DNA from: Corynebacterium pseudodiphtheriticum DSM 44287
GTDB lineage: Bacteria; Actinomycetota; Actinomycetes; Mycobacteriales; Mycobacteriaceae
Assembly: GCF_000688415.1 (NCBI RefSeq)
Contig: NZ_JIAH01000010.1
Coordinates: 62,001 to 126,000 of the forward strand
Length of the DNA stretch: 64,000 nucleotides
Direction: 5' to 3'
Shown in pieces: positions 32,618 through 42,262 of this stretch (position 1 is the first letter of the stretch; each line of letters starts with the position of its first letter). Below the pieces are notes generated by a model. It was not told the origin of the DNA and searched no databases. It saw only the letters and a list, made by a program, of their open reading frames with translations. The position numbers were made by a program, and so were the translations under genes.

Positions 32618-33319
32618 TTACCAAGCTTGGCGCAGATCCGCATGCTGCCGCACCCACGCATGCATTGCGATGCCTGCGGCCACCCCTGCGTTAATTGAGC
32701 GCGTCGAACCAAACTGCGCAATCGAACACGTCATCACCGACGCCTGACTCGTCTCCGCGCTCACCCCAGGGCCTTCCTGGCCGAATACCAGCAAGCAACG
32801 CCGCGGTAATTCGGCGGTTTCCAATGGCACGCACCCGGGAGTGTTGTCAATAGCCACGACGGTCAGATCGTTCTCCGCCGCCCAGGCCACTAGCCCATCA
32901 ACATCGCTGTGGTGCTGTAGGTGTTGGTAGCGGTCCGTAACCATGGCGCCACGACGATTCCACCGGCGCCTACCGACAATATGTACAGTATCTACAGCAA
33001 AAGCATTCGCAGTGCGCACCACCGTGCCGATATTCGCATCGTTTTCAAAGTTCTCGATCGCGATATGCAGCTCATGCCGACGGGTATCAATGTCCTCGAT
33101 GATCGCCTCACGCTTCCAATAGCGATAAGCATCGACGACGTTGCGGCGGTCGCCTTCAGCAAGCAACTCCGGATCCAAGCGTGGATCATCCGGCAACGGG
33201 CCTTCCCACGGGCCCACACCATGCCGACCTTCAGCCCATTCCGTTGGGCCTTTGTCCTCCGGTGCGGTGGCGCGTTCCGGCTTAGTCACTGGATCATTTT
33301 CGGCTGCGCTTTCGCCCAT
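32618..33319 (-). CDS. SpoU/TrmH family RNA 2'-O-methyltransferase
   Basis: The 233-residue protein has the three SPOUT motifs: NFENDANIGTVVRTANAF (about 90-107), LLVFGQEGPGVS, and FGSTRSINAGVAAGIAMHAW near the end, which build the knotted SAM site. It methylates ribose 2'-OH in tRNA or rRNA; the target base is not evident. Its start overlaps the pyrE stop by one base, so the two are coupled. Confidence 0.92.
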   Translation of the reverse strand: MGESAAENDPVTKPERATAPEDKGPTEWAEGRHGVGPWEGPLPDDPRLDPELLAEGDRRNVVDAYRYWKREAIIEDIDTRRHELHIAIENFENDANIGTVVRTANAFAVDTVHIVGRRRWNRRGAMVTDRYQHLQHHSDVDGLVAWAAENDLTVVAIDNTPGCVPLETAELPRRCLLVFGQEGPGVSAETSQASVMTCSIAQFGSTRSINAGVAAGIAMHAWVRQHADLRQAW

Positions 33320-33876
33320 TACAGCCCCAGGTCATCCAAGCCCAACAGGCTGCGATATTCCAGCCCCTCGGCACGGATGGCATCAGCAGCACCGGTAGCG
33401 CGGTCCACCACGGTGGCCACACCAACAACTTCCGCTCCGGCCGCACGCAACGCAGCGACGGCAGTCAGCGGGGAGTTACCAGTAGTGGTGGTATCTTCCA
33501 CAACTAGCACTTTTTGCCCTTCCACATTCACGCCTTCGATGCGGCGCTGCATGCCGTGCTTTTTAGCTTCTTTGCGCACCACGAAAGAATCGATCGGGCG
33601 GCCGTCGGCATGCATGATCGAGGTGGCCACCGGGTCCGCACCCAAAGTCAGACCACCGGCGGCAACGTAGTCCCAGTCCGCGGTTTTTTCCCGCAGCAAC
33701 GATCCAATCAGGCGGGAGGCCTCATGGTGCAGCGTCGCGCGACGCAAATCCACGTAGTAATCCGCTTCTTTACCGGACGATAAAGTGACACGACCGTGAA
33801 CCACGGCAAGTTCGCGGACAAGTTCAGCGAGGCGAGAAAGATCAGTACTGGATGGGGTGCTTTGCTGCTCAGTCAT
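33319..33876 (-). CDS. pyrE: Orotate phosphoribosyltransferase
   Basis: The 185-residue enzyme joins orotate to PRPP to form OMP in pyrimidine synthesis. I start it at ATG 33876 because TACAGT lies 7 nt upstream. The PRPP-binding motif is VLVVEDTTTTGNSPL (about 114-128); SSGKEADYYVDLR and the flexible-loop VVRKEAKKHG are also present. It heads a two-gene operon with the SpoU methyltransferase, a pairing seen in several corynebacteria. Confidence 0.95.
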   Translation of the reverse strand: MTEQQSTPSSTDLSRLAELVRELAVVHGRVTLSSGKEADYYVDLRRATLHHEASRLIGSLLREKTADWDYVAAGGLTLGADPVATSIMHADGRPIDSFVVRKEAKKHGMQRRIEGVNVEGQKVLVVEDTTTTGNSPLTAVAALRAAGAEVVGVATVVDRATGAADAIRAEGLEYRSLLGLDDLGL

Positions 33877-33883
33877 AGCTACC

Positions 33884-33889
33884 ACTGTA
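33884..33889 (-). promoter_or_regulatory. -10 element of a leaderless promoter (pyrE)
   Basis: TACAGT on the minus strand ends 7 nt before the pyrE ATG. It sits immediately downstream of the gene at 33894. Confidence 0.6.
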
Positions 33890-33893
33890 GTCC

Positions 33894-35645
33894 TCACTCG
33901 TCGCCAAAAATAGATGGCCCGGCAGACAAGTCGCGTTTAACGTGCGGACGCTTCCGATGTCCGCCCTCTTGTGACTTATCGACGCCATCGGCAATCGCAT
34001 CCACTTCATCTACCCCAAGGGCGTAGGGTTCCAGGTACCCACGGGCCTCGGCTTTGCTGCGGGTCGGTAATTCGACGGGCTCGCTTGGTCGTTGGATTGG
34101 CGGATGATCCTGCGGGTCGGGAACGACGTGCAGCAACTGGTTGTTCTCAAAGGCCGGGGGCTGTTTCGGCCCCATCATCCGGGTGGGGTCCGCCCCTTCG
34201 AATTTTAAAATTTGGTTCGCCATGGAACGCGGTGGTAGCACGCGGGCGACGTCGGCAAGCAGGCCGAGCGGCGCCAGCATTTCGTCCCAATCTGAAGCAT
34301 GCGAGCCTTTATCGGTTTGCGCCAGCACCCAATCCGATTCCATCCACACCGCGGTGACGATTTCCGGCAGGCTATCGCAGGCAGTGACCACGCGCGCATC
34401 AATCATGCGGCTAGCAACGGCGGCATCAGTGGCATAGACCGTGAAATCCGCGATGTGTCCGACTTCCAGCAAATCATCGAAAACCGCTTCCCCGGTTGTA
34501 CGGTCATTGCGCTGATCACGGTCCACACGGCGAAAATCCACCACGATTTCCGTGGCGGCTCCGGTGCGCATAGCCATAACATTGACGCCACCGAGATCCA
34601 TCAGCACCATCTCATGCCCATAAGCCGAACCCTGCACGATATCTTTCGGTGCTGCCCCACCAGCTGCAGCGCCGCGGGTCCATTCGTCGACGAGATATTC
34701 GTCGTGCTTGCTAAAACTGAACCCATTCTTTTCCGCCCACTGACGACGCTCCCTGCGCAACGCCCCTGGGATGATGGAATCGCGGCGTGGTCCTGCAGGC
34801 TTGGCGACGGGGGCGACAGGGGTCGGATGCTCAGCTGCATCGTCACGTTCTTCGAAATGATCTGCACCGTTGACACCATCTGCATGAACAGCAGCTGCAT
34901 CGCTTAGATCGTTGGCATCACTAGCATCACTGGCATCACTGCGGTTTTCTTCAGCAGAAAGCAGCTCATTGGATGCTAAACCTGGCTCCGGTTTCGGTGC
35001 TGTCTCTATTGTTTCTGGGGTCTCTGTTGTTTCTGATGTCTCTGCTGTTTTTGGGGTCTCTGAGTCCTCTGTTGGCTCTGGCTGCCGCTCAGATTCCAGC
35101 GCTGATTCGGCTTCAGCATCACTGTCTATGTCAGACTCAATATGTGGCTCAGCATCCAGCTCAGAGCGTGGCTCAACAAGTGGCTCGGCATTATCTACCC
35201 CAGCGTTCGCCTCCGCTATCGGGTCAGCGGCGGATTCTGTAGCGGATTCCTCATCATGCTGTGGCAAATCCTGCTCTGCCAAATCCTGCTGTGGCAATTG
35301 TTCCGCGGTGGCCAGTTCTTCATCATCCAGCACCCGACCCCGGCGTAGCGCATCACCATAAGTGGCTTGCGCTGACCATTCAGTATCGGTGGCAACAGAT
35401 TCTTCGGCGTCTGGGATGTCGACACTAGGGATGCTGGCGCCCGGGACGTTGGCACTAGCGATGTCGGTACTCGGAGCGTCGGCAAGCTCCGCGCTCGCAC
35501 CAGTTTGCTCTGGCTGACCAGGCGATTCCACAGCAGCTGGCGGCTGCTCAGTCTGCTGGGCGCGGCGCTGCTTCGAATCCAGGTACCACAAAAATATGGC
35601 GGCGGCACCGGCGATGACGGCCAGAGTCAGTAGAACATACGGCAT
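33894..35645 (-). CDS. Membrane-anchored protein with long acidic linker
   Basis: I do not recognise a named family in this 583-residue protein. An N-terminal TM helix (about 4-21) followed by basic residues orients the rest to the cytosol. Residues 25-290 are low complexity, rich in E, S, A, D, T and P, with several decapeptide-like repeats (SETPKTAETSETTETPET). Residues about 295-583 form a folded domain that begins RRERRQWAEKNGFSFSKHDEYL and contains MRTGAATEIVVDFRRVDRD. This resembles conserved corynebacterial proteins next to pyrE. The predicted -10 TAAACT lies 6 nt before the ATG. Confidence 0.75.
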   Translation of the reverse strand: MPYVLLTLAVIAGAAAIFLWYLDSKQRRAQQTEQPPAAVESPGQPEQTGASAELADAPSTDIASANVPGASIPSVDIPDAEESVATDTEWSAQATYGDALRRGRVLDDEELATAEQLPQQDLAEQDLPQHDEESATESAADPIAEANAGVDNAEPLVEPRSELDAEPHIESDIDSDAEAESALESERQPEPTEDSETPKTAETSETTETPETIETAPKPEPGLASNELLSAEENRSDASDASDANDLSDAAAVHADGVNGADHFEERDDAAEHPTPVAPVAKPAGPRRDSIIPGALRRERRQWAEKNGFSFSKHDEYLVDEWTRGAAAGGAAPKDIVQGSAYGHEMVLMDLGGVNVMAMRTGAATEIVVDFRRVDRDQRNDRTTGEAVFDDLLEVGHIADFTVYATDAAVASRMIDARVVTACDSLPEIVTAVWMESDWVLAQTDKGSHASDWDEMLAPLGLLADVARVLPPRSMANQILKFEGADPTRMMGPKQPPAFENNQLLHVVPDPQDHPPIQRPSEPVELPTRSKAEARGYLEPYALGVDEVDAIADGVDKSQEGGHRKRPHVKRDLSAGPSIFGDE

Positions 35646-35651
35646 GCAGTC

Positions 35652-35657
35652 AGTTTA
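35652..35657 (-). promoter_or_regulatory. -10 element overlapping the sseA stop codon
   Basis: TAAACT lies 6 nt before the ATG at 35645 and includes the TAA stop of the upstream rhodanese gene, so transcription of the anchored protein starts at the very end of the gene before it. Confidence 0.5.
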
Positions 35658-36485
35658 ACGCGAAGTCTCCACAGGATTGGCAGCATTCGCCGACCACTGC
35701 GACCAACCGCCCACATAATGCGAGGCTCCAGTAATACCGGCATGCTCCGCCAAGGCCAGGGCCAGGCCAGAATGGTTGCCTGAACCGGAATAAAACACCG
35801 TGCCTTCTCCCCTAGTCACACCAGCTTGGGCGAAGACTTCGCGGATTTCTTCTTGTGACTTGGCCAAGCGATTCGGAGTCAACAAATCCCGCATAGAAGC
35901 GTTCACCGCACCGGGAATATGTCCGGCTTTCAAGTCCAAATTTTCTTGGCGCCCCGAATAACGCCAGAAGGAGCGAGTATCAACCAGTGTGCCGTCAAAA
36001 TTACGTACCTCGTCGATAGTGGCTGCGGGCATAGACCCGGGCCGAATAGTCAGCGCGGAACCCATAGCGATATTGCCCGGGCCGCACATCGTATCGAAGC
36101 CTGCGCGGTGCCACTGCGCCAAGCCGCCATCCAAGATGGAGACGTTTTTAATTCCTGCCCAGCGCAGCACCCACCAGGCACGACCGGCAAAAAATCCCTG
36201 ACCATCGTCATAAACTACGACTGGGCGGTCTTCCCGCAAGCCCCAGCGGTTGACGTTGGCTTGCAGCCGCGCCGGATCTGGTAACGGGTTACGCCCAGCT
36301 TTCGACCCAGGAAGCCCAGCCAGCGCAATTGCTGGATTAACGTGCTGGGCTGTGGGGATATGCCCGGCGCGAAACTGGCGGAAGCTATTCCCCTGCCCGG
36401 GTACCCAAGTAGTGGCAAGCAGGGTGAGTTTGTCTCCGCGGTGGATTTTTTCGTGTAATTCTTCGGCACTGACCAGGACGCTCAT
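35655..36485 (-). CDS. Two-domain rhodanese-like sulfurtransferase, active-site Cys replaced
   Basis: I start this 276-residue protein at ATG 36485, 8 nt after TAAACT. It has two rhodanese domains (about 1-130 and 150-276) with the usual landmarks HIPTAQHVN, LDGGLAQW, VDTRSFWRY, HIPGAVNASM and GGWSQW. In active enzymes the loop after the second-domain beta strand reads Y-C-G-S-G; here it is Y-S-G-S-G, with S233 in place of the catalytic cysteine. The only cysteine in the protein is C134, outside the loop. It therefore should not carry a persulfide in the normal way and may be a binding protein. Confidence 0.85.
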   Translation of the reverse strand: MSVLVSAEELHEKIHRGDKLTLLATTWVPGQGNSFRQFRAGHIPTAQHVNPAIALAGLPGSKAGRNPLPDPARLQANVNRWGLREDRPVVVYDDGQGFFAGRAWWVLRWAGIKNVSILDGGLAQWHRAGFDTMCGPGNIAMGSALTIRPGSMPAATIDEVRNFDGTLVDTRSFWRYSGRQENLDLKAGHIPGAVNASMRDLLTPNRLAKSQEEIREVFAQAGVTRGEGTVFYSGSGNHSGLALALAEHAGITGASHYVGGWSQWSANAANPVETSR

Positions 36486-36493
36486 AGTTACCC

Positions 36494-36499
36494 AGTTTA
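36494..36499 (-). promoter_or_regulatory. -10 element of a probable leaderless promoter (rhodanese)
   Basis: TAAACT ends 8 nt before ATG 36485, and no ribosome-binding site lies between. Confidence 0.5.
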
Positions 36500-36542
36500 A
36501 GGGTAAAAGCGTCCCGGCGTGTGCTAGCAGACACAATGCCTG

Positions 36543-39101
36543 CTAACTGGAGATCTCCAGCTCCTCGCCGCCGTCGGCAAGCGAAACCTGCACGGCATCG
36601 CCTTCCACAACTTCACCGGCCAGCACCAGCCGCGCCAGCTTGTCTCCGATGGCCTGTTGGATCAACCGGCGCAGCGGACGCGCACCGTAGGCGGGATCGT
36701 AACCGCGCTCAGCCAACCAGGCCTTCGCCGCCGCATCCACGCTCAGGCTCAGGCGTTTGCCAGCCAGGCGTTCGCGCAGCGTATCCAGCTGAATATCCAC
36801 AATGCCTTCCAGCAATTCGCTGGATAGCGGCTCGAAGGTCACCACATCATCCAGGCGGTTAATGAACTCCGGCTTGAAGGCGGCCTTCACCGCATCCATG
36901 ATCTGCTCGCGGTTGCCACCGGCACCCAAGTTCGAGGTCAGGATGATCACCGTGTTGCGGAAGTCCACGGTCCTACCCTGTCCGTCGGTCAGCCGACCTT
37001 CGTCGAGTACCTGCAACAGCACGTCGAAAACATCCGAGTGGGCCTTTTCCACCTCGTCGAAAAGCACCAGCGTGTAGGGGCGACGTCGCACGGCCTCGGT
37101 CAGCTGGCCACCCGCATCGTGGCCGACGTATCCCGGAGGGGCACCGACCAACCGCGAAACCGAGTGCTTCTCGCCGTATTCAGACATATCGATGCGCACC
37201 ATCGCGGATTCGTCATCGAACATGAACTCCGCCAGCGCTTTCGCTAGCTCGGTCTTGCCGACGCCCGTTGGCCCCAGGAATAGGAAGGAGCCGGTCGGCC
37301 GGTTCGGGTCGGCGATGCCCGCGCGGGAACGACGCACCGCATCCGAGACCGCCACCACCGCGTCTTTCTGGCCGACGACGCGGCGAGCCAGGATATTCTC
37401 CATATCCAGCAGCTTTTCCGTCTCACCCTGCAGCATCTTGCCAGCCGGGATGCCGGTCCAGGCGGAGACTACCTCAGCGATAGTGTCCGGGGTGACTTCC
37501 TCACTGAGCATGGTGTTGCTGCGCGCCTGCTCCGCGGCTTTCTCCTCGGCCACAGCGATTTCGCGTTCCAGCTCATTGATGCGGCCGTAGCGCAGCGTGG
37601 AGACTTTCTCGTAGTCACCTTCACGCTCAGCGATTTCTGCTTGCCGACGCAGGTCGTCGAGTTCTTCCTTCAGTGCCTGGACATCATCGATGGCCTTTTT
37701 CTCGTTCGCCCAGCGGGCTTTCAGCTCACCGAGCGATTCGCGCTGGTCCGCCAGCTCTTGTTGCAGGCGTGCCAGCCGCTCCTTGGAGGCAGCATCTGAT
37801 TCTTTCTTCAGCGCCAGCTCTTCGATCTCCATTCGGCGAACGACGCGCTCGAGTTCATCAATTTCCTGCGGCGAGGAATCGATCTCCATGCGCAACCGGG
37901 AGCCGGCTTCGTCGACAAGATCGATGGCCTTATCCGGCAGGAAGCGGTTGGTGATGTACCGGTTGGACAGCTCGGCGGCCTGCACCAGCGCAGAATCCTG
38001 GATGCGCACGCCGTGGTGAACTTCGTAGCGCTCCTTCAGGCCACGCAAGATACCGATGGTGTCTTCCACCGAAGGCTCGCCGACGTAGGTCTGCTGGAAA
38101 CGACGCTCCAGCGCGGCATCTTTTTCGATGTATTTGCGGTATTCATCCAGTGTGGTCGCACCCACCAGCCGCAGTTCGCCACGGGCCAGCATCGGTTTGA
38201 TCATATTGCCAGCATCCATCGAGCCTTCGCCGGTACCGCCAGCACCAACCAGGGTGTGCAGCTCGTCAATGAACGTGATGATCTCGCCGTCGGAAGATTT
38301 GATTTCTTCCAACACGGCTTTTAGCCGCTCCTCGAACTCGCCGCGGTATTTCGCTCCCGCAACCATCGAACCGAGATCCAGCGAGACCAGGCGCTTACCC
38401 TTGAGCGATTCTGGCACGTCACCACCGACAATGCGGCGGGCCAGGCCTTCCACGATGGAAGTCTTGCCGACGCCCGGCTCACCGATGAGCACCGGGTTGT
38501 TCTTCGTGCGGCGGGATAGCACCTGCACGACGCGACGGATTTCCGAATCACGCCCGATGACGGGGTCAATCTTGCCTTCGCGGGCCTGCGCCGTCAGATC
38601 CGTGGAGTATTTCTCCAGTGCTTGGAAGGAATCCTCCGGGTTTTCCGTGGTCACTTTCGCGGCTCCGCGCACGGCTGGGAATGCGCCTTTAATGGCGTCG
38701 TAGGTAGCGCCGCGGGAAGTTAGCAGCTGCGCGGCATCAGTTTTCGAGGCCGCGATGGCTGCCAACAGCACTTCGGTGGAGACGTATTCGTCGCCAAGCT
38801 CACCGGCCAGCTCTTGGGCTTTGGTGAGAACGTTCAGCCCATCGCGGTTGAAGTTCGGCTTGGCCACGCCGGCGCCTTCGGCCTTGGGGTAGCCCTCTAC
38901 TAATTCGGTGGCTTCTTTGCGCACCGTGTCTGGGTCTACTCCGGTGGCCTTCAATACCGGGGTGGCGATGCCTTCTTCTTGGCTGAGGATCGCCTGCAGC
39001 AGGTGTGCCGGGCGAATGTCCGGGTTGCCTGCCGCCGAGGCGGTTTGCAGCGCGGATTGTAGGGCTTCTTGGGTTTTTGTCGTGGGGTTAAAAGAACTCA
39101 T
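36543..39101 (-). CDS. clpB: ClpB disaggregase
   Basis: The 852-residue AAA+ protein is full length: N-terminal Clp repeat domain (1-150), first ATPase domain with GEPGVGKTS, a coiled-coil middle domain (about 400-530), and second ATPase domain with [12 protein letters not shown]. The second-domain sensor and C-terminal region are intact. It works with DnaK, DnaJ and GrpE to rescue aggregated proteins. The start has GGGAGG upstream. Two HAIR operators and a SigH-type promoter lie upstream, so it is under HspR repression and probably SigH activation, in the same regulon as dnaK at 54.9 kb. Confidence 0.97.
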   Translation of the reverse strand: MSSFNPTTKTQEALQSALQTASAAGNPDIRPAHLLQAILSQEEGIATPVLKATGVDPDTVRKEATELVEGYPKAEGAGVAKPNFNRDGLNVLTKAQELAGELGDEYVSTEVLLAAIAASKTDAAQLLTSRGATYDAIKGAFPAVRGAAKVTTENPEDSFQALEKYSTDLTAQAREGKIDPVIGRDSEIRRVVQVLSRRTKNNPVLIGEPGVGKTSIVEGLARRIVGGDVPESLKGKRLVSLDLGSMVAGAKYRGEFEERLKAVLEEIKSSDGEIITFIDELHTLVGAGGTGEGSMDAGNMIKPMLARGELRLVGATTLDEYRKYIEKDAALERRFQQTYVGEPSVEDTIGILRGLKERYEVHHGVRIQDSALVQAAELSNRYITNRFLPDKAIDLVDEAGSRLRMEIDSSPQEIDELERVVRRMEIEELALKKESDAASKERLARLQQELADQRESLGELKARWANEKKAIDDVQALKEELDDLRRQAEIAEREGDYEKVSTLRYGRINELEREIAVAEEKAAEQARSNTMLSEEVTPDTIAEVVSAWTGIPAGKMLQGETEKLLDMENILARRVVGQKDAVVAVSDAVRRSRAGIADPNRPTGSFLFLGPTGVGKTELAKALAEFMFDDESAMVRIDMSEYGEKHSVSRLVGAPPGYVGHDAGGQLTEAVRRRPYTLVLFDEVEKAHSDVFDVLLQVLDEGRLTDGQGRTVDFRNTVIILTSNLGAGGNREQIMDAVKAAFKPEFINRLDDVVTFEPLSSELLEGIVDIQLDTLRERLAGKRLSLSVDAAAKAWLAERGYDPAYGARPLRRLIQQAIGDKLARLVLAGEVVEGDAVQVSLADGGEELEISS

Positions 39102-39179
39102 GGTGTGTCATATCCTCCCTGTTCTTCCCTGCTTTCGTCACCGTTATTGTGACACCGTTTCAGGGGCTTCACTGGATAC

Positions 39180-39205
39180 AACACACCATGAGTTGAGTCT
39201 ATTCC
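39180..39205 (-). promoter_or_regulatory. SigH-type heat/oxidative-stress promoter of clpB
   Basis: GGAATA (39205-39200), a 17-nt spacer and GTT (39182-39180) fit the corynebacterial SigH consensus GGAAT-N17/18-GTT. The -35 box sits in the spacer of HAIR 1, so HspR and polymerase would compete. Confidence 0.65.
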
Positions 39206-39212
39206 ACTCAAG
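39192..39212 (-). promoter_or_regulatory. HAIR operator 1 (HspR) of clpB
   Basis: GTTGAGT-N7-ACTCAAG differs from the HAIR consensus CTTGAGT-N7-ACTCAAG at one base. It overlaps the SigH -35 region. Confidence 0.85.
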
Positions 39213-39242
39213 TTAGGATTTCGTGGAATTTTTTACCAGAAA

Positions 39243-39263
39243 CTTGAGTGATGATCACTAAAG
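39243..39263 (-). promoter_or_regulatory. HAIR operator 2 (HspR) of clpB
   Basis: CTTGAGT-N7-ACTAAAG has one mismatch to the consensus and lies about 50 bp upstream of the first site, allowing cooperative binding. Confidence 0.8.
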
Positions 39264-39328
39264 TTTCGCGGCAACGCCCGCGCGGGGCAGTCGTCCGACC
39301 GGGGCAACCATATACGGCTACCCCTCGC

Positions 39329-40726
39329 CTAGACCTTCCCAGACATCGCAGGATCCGGCCCATTGCCGTTGACGTCGACCACGCCCTTAGCCATGATCGC
39401 ACCGCGCACCGGCATCCAGCCACCGAATTTGGCGGTCAGGTACACCGCGATAGCAATCGCCAACGCCAACCAACCCAGCCCGGCAGTCATTCCGTAAATC
39501 ACGGCGAGCGGAGCCAGCACCGTCATACCAATCTCGAATGGGCCAAAACCTACATAAGCCACGCCGTATTCCGACAACGTGCCCGATTTCAGCTTCGGGT
39601 CGACAATCTTCAGGATGGCGATACCGGTTGCCACCGTCGCCGTTGCCCAGCCCCAACCGAAGATGCCGCGCTCCAGCCAGGCAGCGCCAAAGAATTCCGC
39701 AGGGAACCACAGCAAGAAGAAAGTACAGAAGATGGTACCCAGCACGAACAGCAGCAACAGTGCCTGCCAATAAGAGGCCACGGCAGCCGGGACAATCGCA
39801 GCGATACCGAAGGCGATCAGGTAGTCGGTCGAGGCACCAGATACAGAAGAAACGGTGTCTTTATCCAGGTACTCACCAGCGCCAATCGCGTTCATGATCG
39901 CGCGGAAGAGCAGACCCACCACCAGAGACATGGCGAATAACGGAATGGAAACGTTTTCCCACAGGCTCTTGATTCCGGCGTTGATGCCGTAGGCGGTCAG
40001 CACTGTCAACATGATAAAGCCCAGGTGCAGCGCGAGCGGCTCGATGGCCGATGGGTTGGTGGAGGCACGACCAATCGATGGGCGTTCGCTGAGGTTTTTG
40101 ATGTAGCCGCGGCGCAGTTCTTCTGGCAGCTCACCAGGAAGCTGGGAGACTTTATTCCGACGGATACCCCAGTTACCAGCGATCACACCGCCGATGATCG
40201 CGGCCAGGGTGCCCACGGTTGCAGAGGTAAAGCCCAGCGAGGATGCCTCGGCCGCACCCACGCCTTCCAGCGCGCCACCGACGGCAGCTGCGGTACCAAA
40301 ACCGCCGGTGAAACCGACCGGCAGCATCATGCCAAACCAGTCCGGAGTATCAAACACCGGCGCGAACAGGTACACGCCCAGCACAACGAACAGGCCCCAT
40401 TGTGCGGTGAACATGAACGTGGAATAGGCCCACATATTGCGCGCACCCTTGCGCACGGAGCCACCTAGTTCCATGGAATAAGCCATGGACGCGAACACCA
40501 CGGCAATCAAGATTGAGGTGTAGCTGCCCAGGTTTTCGGAAAACCCGACGATATTTAAAACGTTGGGCCCCAGCAACAAGCCCAGCAGACCAGCGGTGAC
40601 TGGTGCGGGCAACAGCAGGTCCTGGAAGAAGAATTTGATGCGGTGGCGCAATACGTTACCGATAATCATCAGCAACGAGATAAAGCCAACGTCGAGCATG
40701 AGATCGTAAGCGGAAAAGCCTTCCAT
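39329..40726 (-). CDS. gltS: Sodium/glutamate symporter, GltS type
   Basis: The 465-residue protein has about 11-12 TM helices in two repeats, with the Gly-rich re-entrant motifs GFTGGFGTAAAVGG (about 158-171) and a matching second-half segment (SSVSGASTDYLIAFGIAA). These are typical of the GltS family of Na+-coupled glutamate uptake carriers. Its position upstream of clpB agrees with C. glutamicum. The substrate is inferred from family and synteny. A 6-bp hairpin lies in its leader at 40773-40789. Confidence 0.85.
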   Translation of the reverse strand: MEGFSAYDLMLDVGFISLLMIIGNVLRHRIKFFFQDLLLPAPVTAGLLGLLLGPNVLNIVGFSENLGSYTSILIAVVFASMAYSMELGGSVRKGARNMWAYSTFMFTAQWGLFVVLGVYLFAPVFDTPDWFGMMLPVGFTGGFGTAAAVGGALEGVGAAEASSLGFTSATVGTLAAIIGGVIAGNWGIRRNKVSQLPGELPEELRRGYIKNLSERPSIGRASTNPSAIEPLALHLGFIMLTVLTAYGINAGIKSLWENVSIPLFAMSLVVGLLFRAIMNAIGAGEYLDKDTVSSVSGASTDYLIAFGIAAIVPAAVASYWQALLLLFVLGTIFCTFFLLWFPAEFFGAAWLERGIFGWGWATATVATGIAILKIVDPKLKSGTLSEYGVAYVGFGPFEIGMTVLAPLAVIYGMTAGLGWLALAIAIAVYLTAKFGGWMPVRGAIMAKGVVDVNGNGPDPAMSGKV

Positions 40727-41026
40727 GAAACACCTGCCTTTACAGAGTGAGGGTGAACGAGATCCTGCGACACTTGCCTGTCCGGCAAGACAACATGTGA
40801 TCTATACGAAGCCGAGCCTGATACGGCGATCAAAACACAGCACGAGGACGAGATGATCATAGTACCCATGCCGTAATTGTGCTACCCACCGCTATCCACT
40901 ACTCGCTCAGCGCTGACCAACCATCACTGCACGACGATCACTGCACAACCACCACAGTCCAGCCAACCCACCCAGACCAGCACCGCACAGCCTGCCCAGC
41001 CTGGTCCGCGCGATATTGTGGAGGAC
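40727..41026. other. Divergent intergenic region, gltS / flavohemoprotein
   Basis: The region holds a CTTGCC-N5-GGCAAG hairpin (40773-40789) in the gltS leader and a T/C/A-rich stretch with CACTGCAC repeats (40926-40950). The frame of the flavohemoprotein gene remains open upstream of 41027, but the encoded residues are low complexity and have no start signal. Confidence 0.5.
41014..41019 (+). promoter_or_regulatory. -10 element of a leaderless promoter (flavohemoprotein)
   Basis: TATTGT ends exactly 7 nt before ATG 41027. The intervening GGAGG is too close to the ATG to act as a normal ribosome-binding site. Confidence 0.5.
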
Positions 41027-42262
41027 ATGACTATCCGGGATCTCGCCAGCCTCGCCACGCACCTGCGCGCCCACCCTGCGACGTTCCGGGATGCGGTGCA
41101 CCGCCATTTTTTCGCGGCACTTCCCGACGCCCGCCAGTCCTTCCCCATGGATGCTTCGCAGGCCCACCGCGGGCTCGCCGAGTCTTTCGCCGCAGCCTTC
41201 GATGCCCCGGACCTCGATGAGTATTTCGCTGACCTGGGCCGCTCGCACCGTCGGCACGGCTTCCCACCGGATACCTACCCTATTTTCGCCACCGCCACCC
41301 GCCAGGCTTTAGCAGAAATCGATCTTGCCGACGACGTGCTGCAGCAGGCCGGTGCGCTTGTCGACGACATCGTCGAGTGCATGTCCGCTGCTGCGCACGA
41401 GGCGGATGTGGCGGGGATTCCGCCTGCGCACATGGGGCAGGTGGTCGATGTCGAGCGCGTTGATGCCCATACCCGCATCGTGCGCCTGGAATGTGGTCTG
41501 CCGGTTGATTATGAGCCCGGGCAGTATTTTTCTGTAGCTACCACGCTGATGCCGGGTGTATGGCGCACTTTGGCGGCTGCCCGCCCTGCTGATGGCTGCG
41601 GCACACTGGAATTTCACGTTCGCGATGTCTCGCTGCTTCCTGGCGCGTCGGGGTATTCGCGGAGGTTTATGATGACGCGCCCCGGAGATCAGTGGACACT
41701 GGGCAACCCGGCTGGCCAGCTGGAGCTGGATCCGCATCGTGAAAGCCTCGTCATTGCTTTTGGGACCGCGGTGGCTACCCTGCGCTGTTTATTATTCGCT
41801 GCTTTTGATGCCCACGGCGAGCAGCATGCCCCGGTGCAAGCGCTGGTGATTAATGATTTTCCCGGCCAGCATTATGAGATGGCCACGCTTAACAGCCTGG
41901 ATAATCTCACGCCGTGGTTGGATGTGCATGCTTTTACCCGTCATGATGCTGACCCGCATTGGTTGAAACCGCAGCGCGAGCGTCAACGTGAGTTGCGGCA
42001 AGCCCTTGCCGACGGCACCGGCCCCGAGGCATCACACGCATCTGCCAGCTTGTCGGTGGACAAGGACCCGGAGGCTACGATCGCTCATTACCGTGACTGG
42101 TCCAACCACGATGTGCTGGTCTTAGGGCCAGAAGCAGAGGTTGACGGCATGTTGGCAGCTTTCGCTGCTGCTGGGTTGGATCCAGCTACCGTGCAGACCC
42201 AAAGCTGGGGCCGCACGGGTGTGGATACCTCATCGGTTCCGGGTGCACAAAGCAAAGGTTAG
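41027..42262 (+). CDS. Flavohemoprotein-like (globin plus diverged reductase)
   Basis: The 411-residue protein has an N-terminal globin domain (1-130), with a likely proximal His in LGRSHRRHGF and the FAALPD segment of the AB region. An FNR-like reductase region follows (about 145-400). The reductase keeps YEPGQYFSV but the FAD-binding RxYS motif and the NAD(P)-binding Gly-rich loop are not recognisable; GTAVATLRCLL stands where the second is expected. It may have lost, or changed, electron transfer. A related gene sits next to gltS/clpB in C. glutamicum. NO dioxygenase activity is possible but not shown. Confidence 0.75.
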   Translation: MTIRDLASLATHLRAHPATFRDAVHRHFFAALPDARQSFPMDASQAHRGLAESFAAAFDAPDLDEYFADLGRSHRRHGFPPDTYPIFATATRQALAEIDLADDVLQQAGALVDDIVECMSAAAHEADVAGIPPAHMGQVVDVERVDAHTRIVRLECGLPVDYEPGQYFSVATTLMPGVWRTLAAARPADGCGTLEFHVRDVSLLPGASGYSRRFMMTRPGDQWTLGNPAGQLELDPHRESLVIAFGTAVATLRCLLFAAFDAHGEQHAPVQALVINDFPGQHYEMATLNSLDNLTPWLDVHAFTRHDADPHWLKPQRERQRELRQALADGTGPEASHASASLSVDKDPEATIAHYRDWSNHDVLVLGPEAEVDGMLAAFAAAGLDPATVQTQSWGRTGVDTSSVPGAQSKG

